From: Chloroflexi bacterium RBG_16_57_11
GTDB lineage: Bacteria; Chloroflexota; Anaerolineae; Anaerolineales; UBA4823
Direction of reading: 5' to 3'
Assembly: GCA_001795165.1 (NCBI GenBank)
Contig: MGNS01000168.1
Location: 1 to 5,198 of the forward strand
DNA length: 5,198 bases
Below are positions 1-2,422 of this stretch, piece by piece (position 1 is the first letter of the stretch; every line of letters starts with the position of its first letter). The notes under the pieces were generated by a model. That model saw only the letters and a program-made list of their open reading frames with translations. It ran no database searches and had not been told where the DNA came from. Made by a program: the position numbers and the translations under genes.

Positions 1-534
1 CCAGTATTCCTGGCAGAACATTTCCGACATCAGCTTTTCCCAGCCGTAGCCGCGCTCGGCCATCGCCGGGTAAGCGTCGGATTCTTTCAAGGCGCGCGAA
101 TTGGGGTCCTGCTGCAAGGTGGTGTTATAAGCACAGGCAGAAGAGGAAAAGAAATAGCGCCGCGCCCCGGCGCGATAGGCAGCCTCCAATAGGTGAGTGT
201 TGATCAATATGCTACGCAGGCATTCCACCCGATAGCGCTCGATGAAACCCATCCCGCCCATATCTGCAGCCAGGTTATAGACCTCCACCGCGCCTTCGAC
301 AGCACGGGTGGCGTTTTCCACCTCGCTCAAATCCATACTCAGACTATCTACACCGTCCACGCGCTGGTACCACTGCGGCAGGGGTTTTTTATCGACGGCC
401 CGAATGCGGGTGAAACCTCGATCGTGTAAGTAGCGGGTCAAGGCTCCAGCTATGAAACCTCCGGCTCCTGCGATGACGATCAGGTCGTCTTTGCGCAGCT
501 CGGGATCGGTGGCCGCGGTCATGTTTTGTTTCAT
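1..534 (-). CDS. GDP-mannose 3,5-epimerase-like SDR (C-terminus cut by window edge)
   Basis: Extended short-chain dehydrogenase/epimerase, 178 codons visible, with the rest beyond the left edge. The family binds NAD in a Rossmann fold and epimerises GDP-D-mannose at C3 and C5 in the cytoplasm, feeding GDP-L-galactose/L-gulose supply. Seen here: the nucleotide loop GAGGFIAG at residues 23-30, with Ala in the third glycine position as in plant GME. The near-diagnostic stretch NLAADMGGMGFIE follows at about residues 89-101. SSSACAY (130-136) supplies a candidate catalytic Cys134, and YGWEK (163-167) supplies the YxxxK pair. The Cys-to-Tyr spacing of 29 equals that I recall for the Arabidopsis enzyme (Cys145/Tyr174/Lys178). 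LKESDAYPA also resembles GME. The ATG at 534 is chosen because GGAGG lies 7 nt upstream; a second in-frame ATG follows at codon 5. The gene lies downstream of and codirectional with the LacI-type regulator, so sugar-responsive control is possible but unproven. Another NDP-sugar epimerase or dehydratase of the same superfamily is the alternative, since the substrate-pocket half is missing. Confidence 0.85.
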   Translation of the reverse strand, partial: MKQNMTAATDPELRKDDLIVIAGAGGFIAGALTRYLHDRGFTRIRAVDKKPLPQWYQRVDGVDSLSMDLSEVENATRAVEGAVEVYNLAADMGGMGFIERYRVECLRSILINTHLLEAAYRAGARRYFFSSSACAYNTTLQQDPNSRALKESDAYPAMAERGYGWEKLMSEMFCQEYW

Positions 535-541
535 GCTAATT

Positions 542-546
542 CCTCC
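542..546 (-). promoter_or_regulatory. Shine-Dalgarno of the epimerase gene
   Basis: On the minus strand GGAGG is followed by a 7-nt spacer (AATTAGC) and the ATG at 534. This fixes the start and argues against the second in-frame ATG four codons later. It is the only strong ribosome binding site among the three minus-strand genes. Confidence 0.75.
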
Positions 547-610
547 AGTATATATTGATCCGTCCGATGTGATTCTATTATTTGAAAATCTGGTGGACGG
601 AACACTTTAA

Positions 611-668
611 GCTTTGTCCAGGATAAGAAATGCCTTTTTTCAAAGATTACTTTTAGCCCAGACAAAGC
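611..668 (-). repeat. Inverted repeat in the epimerase leader
   Basis: GCTTTGTC at 611-618 is perfectly complementary to GACAAAGC at 661-668. After two mismatches, GG (621-622) can also pair with CC (657-658). In the minus-strand transcript this makes an 8-bp stem enclosing about 42 nt, with a largely A/T-rich loop. It could be a structured 5' leader of the epimerase mRNA or a binding site. It does not match any riboswitch that I recognise, and the loop is too long for an ordinary terminator. Confidence 0.4.
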
Positions 669-729
669 ACTTGTTTCTTGTTTTATATGCACCGTTTGTG
701 GCCGGAGAATCCACATCATGGAGTCACAA

Positions 730-825
730 ATCCGATAAATCCGTTCTCCAAATCCGTTGTCAGTTCCTCTGTACCTAGTTCTCCTAAGTCTCAAATCATT
801 TCCGTGCCATCCGTGTTTTTCCGTG
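730..825. repeat. Degenerate WTCCGT repeat run (ACGGAW on the minus strand)
   Basis: Six copies of ATCCGT/TTCCGT or a one-base variant occur at 730, 739, 752, 800, 809 and 819, with 9-13 bp spacing inside each of two clusters. From memory, similar 'cacggaaaaacacggatggcacgga' style runs are a recurrent intergenic repeat type in Chloroflexota, Planctomycetes and Verrucomicrobia. That is recollection, not a search result. The second cluster overlaps the last codons of the LacI-type gene and seems to supply the end of its C-terminal tail. Confidence 0.5.
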
Positions 826-1854
826 TACCGAATTCATTGGTTTATCCCTATCCAGCCGGCCACCAGAGGATTGGCGAACGATCAAGCGGGTGGGCAGGAT
901 GATCTCCTGCGCCTCAGCCGGTCCGGTCCCGGCTACACGCTCCAGGAGTAATCCCGTGGCTTTCTGTGCCATCTCATAAGCCGGCTGGGTAGCGACAGTG
1001 AGGAAGGGGAAGGCGACCAGCGCCTCGGGCAGATCGTCAAAGCCAACCAGGGCGATATCTTCGGGCACCCGTAACCCACACTCCTGAATAGCTTGCAGCG
1101 CGCCCAAGGCAATAAAATTATTGGCTGCCAGTATCGCGGTCAGGTGTGGCTCCTGGGATATTGCCTGAAGCGCCATCTCACGCCCGCTGAGGGTGGTGAA
1201 TCGCCCGCTTAAACCCAGCCGCTGGCTGGCAGGGACCCCCGCTTCATCCAGGGCGCTGTTAAAACCTGCCTGGCGATCATCCGCAGTAGAAACCCCCGCC
1301 GGACCATTCAGCAGGGCGATACGCCGGTGACCCAGATTCAGGAGGAGACGCCCAAGCTCATAGGCGCCGCCGAACGAATCACCCCGCACCGAGTCCACCT
1401 CCACCTCAGGGATTCGCCGGTCGATCACCACCAGAGGTGTGCGATTCCGGCGGGTGGCCTCAATGGCTGCCGACCCGCCTCCGGAAGGAACGAGCAGAAT
1501 ACCATCGACGCGATTTTGTAATACCAAATCGATATACTTCTGCTCCTCATCTTCGGATTCGTCGGTGTTGCAATAGATGACCATAAAGCCCTGGTCGCTG
1601 GCGGTGTCTTCCACACCGCGGGCGATCAGGGTGAAAAAGGGATTTGAGATATCCGCCAACACCAAGGCGAGCACATTGGTGCGTCGGGAGCGCAGGCTGC
1701 TGGCCAGCCGGTTGGGTACATAACCCAACTCCTCGGCCGCGGTGAGCACGCGCTGGCGGGTTGCCTGCCGGATATACCCCGTGTTATTGATCGCGCGCGA
1801 GACGGTGATGGGGGCCACACCGGCGCGCCTGGCGACATCGTAGATGGTAGGCAT
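796..1854 (-). CDS. LacI-family transcriptional regulator
   Basis: A 352-residue LacI/GalR-type regulator; family members bind palindromic operators as dimers and release them on binding a sugar or nucleoside. The N-terminal helix-turn-helix is textbook: TIYDVARRAGVAPITVSRAIN at about residues 3-23. The hinge helix with LASSLRSRRT (50-59) offers Leu54 for minor-groove insertion at a central CpG. The periplasmic-binding-protein-like effector domain spans about 60-330, with SNPFF, RVDGILLVPS, VVIDRR, HRRIALLNGP, DDRQAGF, AANNFIALGAL and VGFDDLPEALVAFPFLT, all at the usual places. The family normally ends soon after TRLIVRQSSG; here about 20 extra residues (from about 333) follow, the last of them encoded by repeat DNA. 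The start is the ATG at 1854, because MPTIYDVA is the usual beginning, although no Shine-Dalgarno precedes it. A strong promoter and a double operator lie directly upstream, suggesting autoregulation. The ligand cannot be deduced; the codirectional sugar-nucleotide epimerase hints at carbohydrate control. Confidence 0.95.
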   Translation of the reverse strand: MPTIYDVARRAGVAPITVSRAINNTGYIRQATRQRVLTAAEELGYVPNRLASSLRSRRTNVLALVLADISNPFFTLIARGVEDTASDQGFMVIYCNTDESEDEEQKYIDLVLQNRVDGILLVPSGGGSAAIEATRRNRTPLVVIDRRIPEVEVDSVRGDSFGGAYELGRLLLNLGHRRIALLNGPAGVSTADDRQAGFNSALDEAGVPASQRLGLSGRFTTLSGREMALQAISQEPHLTAILAANNFIALGALQAIQECGLRVPEDIALVGFDDLPEALVAFPFLTVATQPAYEMAQKATGLLLERVAGTGPAEAQEIILPTRLIVRQSSGGRLDRDKPMNSVHGKTRMARK

Positions 1855-1894
1855 ACTATGACATCGATACCATATGGTATCGATGTCATAGTAT
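1853..1894. promoter_or_regulatory. Perfect 42-bp palindrome: paired LacI-family operators
   Basis: Positions 1853-1894 are perfectly self-complementary around the central ATAT (1872-1875). The palindrome consists of two inverted 14-bp boxes, TGACATCGATACCA (1859-1872) and TGGTATCGATGTCA (1875-1888). Both satisfy TGNNANCGNTNNCA, the core shared by many LacI-family operators with the CpG that the hinge Leu recognises. The box centres are 16 bp apart, about one and a half helical turns. The palindrome starts inside the regulator's own start codon and covers its -10 and predicted transcription start, so bound repressor would block initiation. The operator role is inferred; the symmetry is directly visible. 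Confidence 0.85.
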
Positions 1895-1916
1895 CATGCG
1901 GAAGGGGAGTTGTCAA
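1888..1916 (-). promoter_or_regulatory. Sigma70-type promoter of the LacI-family gene
   Basis: On the minus strand a perfect TTGACA -35 (1911-1916) is followed by a 17-nt spacer and the extended -10 TGATACTAT (hexamer TACTAT at 1888-1893). Transcription should start near 1880-1882, inside the proximal operator box. This gives a leader of roughly 27 nt with a GATACC/GGTATC hairpin and no Shine-Dalgarno sequence. Confidence 0.8.
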
Positions 1917-1937
1917 TGGTGGAGTAGGGATACAAAA

Positions 1938-1951
1938 TCAAATCGATTTCA
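1938..1951. promoter_or_regulatory. Possible auxiliary LacI-type operator
   Basis: TCAAATCGATTTCA contains the perfect 10-bp palindrome AAATCGATTT (1940-1949) with central CpG. Read on the minus strand it fits TGNNANCGNTNNCA at all but one fixed position. Its centre is 63 bp upstream of the centre of box 1875-1888, close to six helical turns. That spacing would suit repression by looping. It could be chance in a short AT-rich stretch. Confidence 0.35.
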
Positions 1952-1962
1952 AGCAGAGCGGT

Positions 1963-2220
1963 TCACATTGACTGTTGCTCAATCAGCTTCTGCTGCAACC
2001 ACATATTGATCAAAGTTTCTGCGGACACACCCCGCAGGTGTGCCTGTTGCTCAACCTGTGAGAATAGGTCAACTTCCACCGGCACTGCACATACAACTTT
2101 AAAATCCACATCCGGCGCTTCTGTGTCATGCTCGGTGAAGTCATGAGTATCCCAATATTCCCCCATTATATCAATTGTATCTGCCTTAGAAATCGAACTC
2201 ACCTTCTTACCTGCGGCCAT
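1963..2220 (-). CDS. CopG-family (ribbon-helix-helix) antitoxin-like protein
   Basis: An 85-residue soluble protein resembling the CopG_antitoxin family of type II toxin-antitoxin systems. These antitoxins neutralise a partner toxin and usually repress their own operon through a ribbon-helix-helix domain. Seen here: the family-typical EYWDTHDFTEHD at about residues 21-32, followed by a strand (DFKVVCAVPVEVD, about 39-51) and two helices, with RGVSAETLINMWLQQKL at about 63-79 in the place of the DNA-binding and dimerisation helices. Val/Ala side chains replace the more usual ISIRLP-like strand. No toxin gene (RelE, HicA, BrnT or DUF4258 type) is visible on either side: the LacI-type gene with its own promoter lies downstream, and a divergent surface-protein gene lies upstream. 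It is therefore solitary here. No Shine-Dalgarno precedes the ATG at 2220; an extended -10 lies just upstream instead. Confidence 0.75.
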   Translation of the reverse strand: MAAGKKVSSISKADTIDIMGEYWDTHDFTEHDTEAPDVDFKVVCAVPVEVDLFSQVEQQAHLRGVSAETLINMWLQQKLIEQQSM

Positions 2221-2226
2221 AGGATT

Positions 2227-2235
2227 AGTATATCA
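2227..2235 (-). promoter_or_regulatory. Extended -10 of the antitoxin gene (leaderless transcript predicted)
   Basis: TGATATACT on the minus strand matches the extended -10 TGnTATAAT at all but one base. Only 6 nt separate it from the ATG at 2220, which places the expected transcription start at or next to the A of the ATG. No good TTGACA-like -35 is seen at the usual distance. Confidence 0.5.
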
Positions 2236-2301
2236 TTTTTCTAATAGCATAAGAGCGATCCATAAGTAAAGATTTGCCACCCAGCCTCCGAAGGATTGGG
2301 T

Positions 2302-2332
2302 GAGCGACGAAGAACTACAGAGTGCTTCGCTC
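2302..2332. repeat. Small REP-like hairpin in the divergent intergenic region
   Basis: GAGCG (2302-2306) pairs with CGCTC (2328-2332), then AAG (2310-2312) pairs with CTT (2325-2327) across a 3-nt bulge; the loop is 12 nt. Read on the minus strand, TTGTAGGAGCGAAGCACT recalls the GTAGGGGCGAAGC-type palindromic repeats scattered in many bacterial genomes, from memory only. There is no T-run, so it is not a convincing terminator. Confidence 0.35.
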
Positions 2333-2369
2333 CTACAATTCTGGTTGGCGAATTTCAACTCCCGAACAA

Positions 2370-2378
2370 TGTTATAAT
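2370..2378 (+). promoter_or_regulatory. Extended -10 of the surface-protein/sortase gene
   Basis: TGTTATAAT is a perfect extended -10 (TGnTATAAT; hexamer 2373-2378). The -35 region at 17-18 nt is weak (GAATTT at 2350-2355). Transcription would start near 2385 and give a leader of about 38 nt that includes the ribosome binding site. Confidence 0.6.
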
Positions 2379-2410
2379 TAAACTGGAATGAATCTTCCAA
2401 CCTACTCTCT

Positions 2411-2416
2411 GGAGGG
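2411..2416 (+). promoter_or_regulatory. Shine-Dalgarno of the surface-protein/sortase gene
   Basis: GGAGGG lies 6 nt before the ATG at 2423 and 9 nt before the adjacent in-frame ATG at 2426. Either could be used; the two proteins would differ by one Met. The site confirms the start of the long frame. Confidence 0.75.
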
Positions 2417-2422
2417 TGTGGC

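Larger units (their letters stand above)
535..795. other. Intergenic leader between regulator and epimerase
   Basis: This 261-bp non-coding gap lies between the stop of the LacI-type gene and the epimerase start. It is AT-rich relative to both genes. It holds the epimerase ribosome binding site, a long-range inverted repeat (611-618 with 661-668) and most of a run of degenerate WTCCGT repeats. I saw no convincing -35/-10 pair for the epimerase and no classical stem-plus-T-run terminator after the regulator, so read-through from the regulator is possible. An open frame on the minus strand covers 531-794 but looks repeat-derived. Confidence 0.6.

Noticed and set aside
193..429. Plus-strand frame of 78 codons inside the epimerase region.
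   Set aside because: It is a shadow of the minus-strand epimerase, whose motifs and ribosome binding site are clear.
531..794. Minus-strand open frame of 87 codons ending in an ATGA overlap with the epimerase start.
   Set aside because: It starts with TTG, its first third is translated WTCCGT repeat sequence, it is rich in AGG/AGA/CGG codons, and it matches no family I know. The overlap arises where the frame runs through the ribosome binding site. A degraded gene cannot be fully excluded.
535..795. Possible tRNA, small RNA or CRISPR unit in the larger intergenic region.
   Set aside because: No cloverleaf or T-arm pattern is present, and the repeats are too short and irregular for CRISPR.
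1853..1894. The 42-bp palindrome as a transcription terminator or attachment site.
   Set aside because: It lacks a T-run and a GC-rich stem, overlaps a promoter -10 and a start codon, and contains two CpG-centred LacI-type boxes, so an operator fits better.
1425..1916. Open frames in other phases across the LacI-type gene, on both strands, including one that spans its promoter.
   Set aside because: The LacI-family frame covers the region with full domain conservation; the others have no coherent motif.
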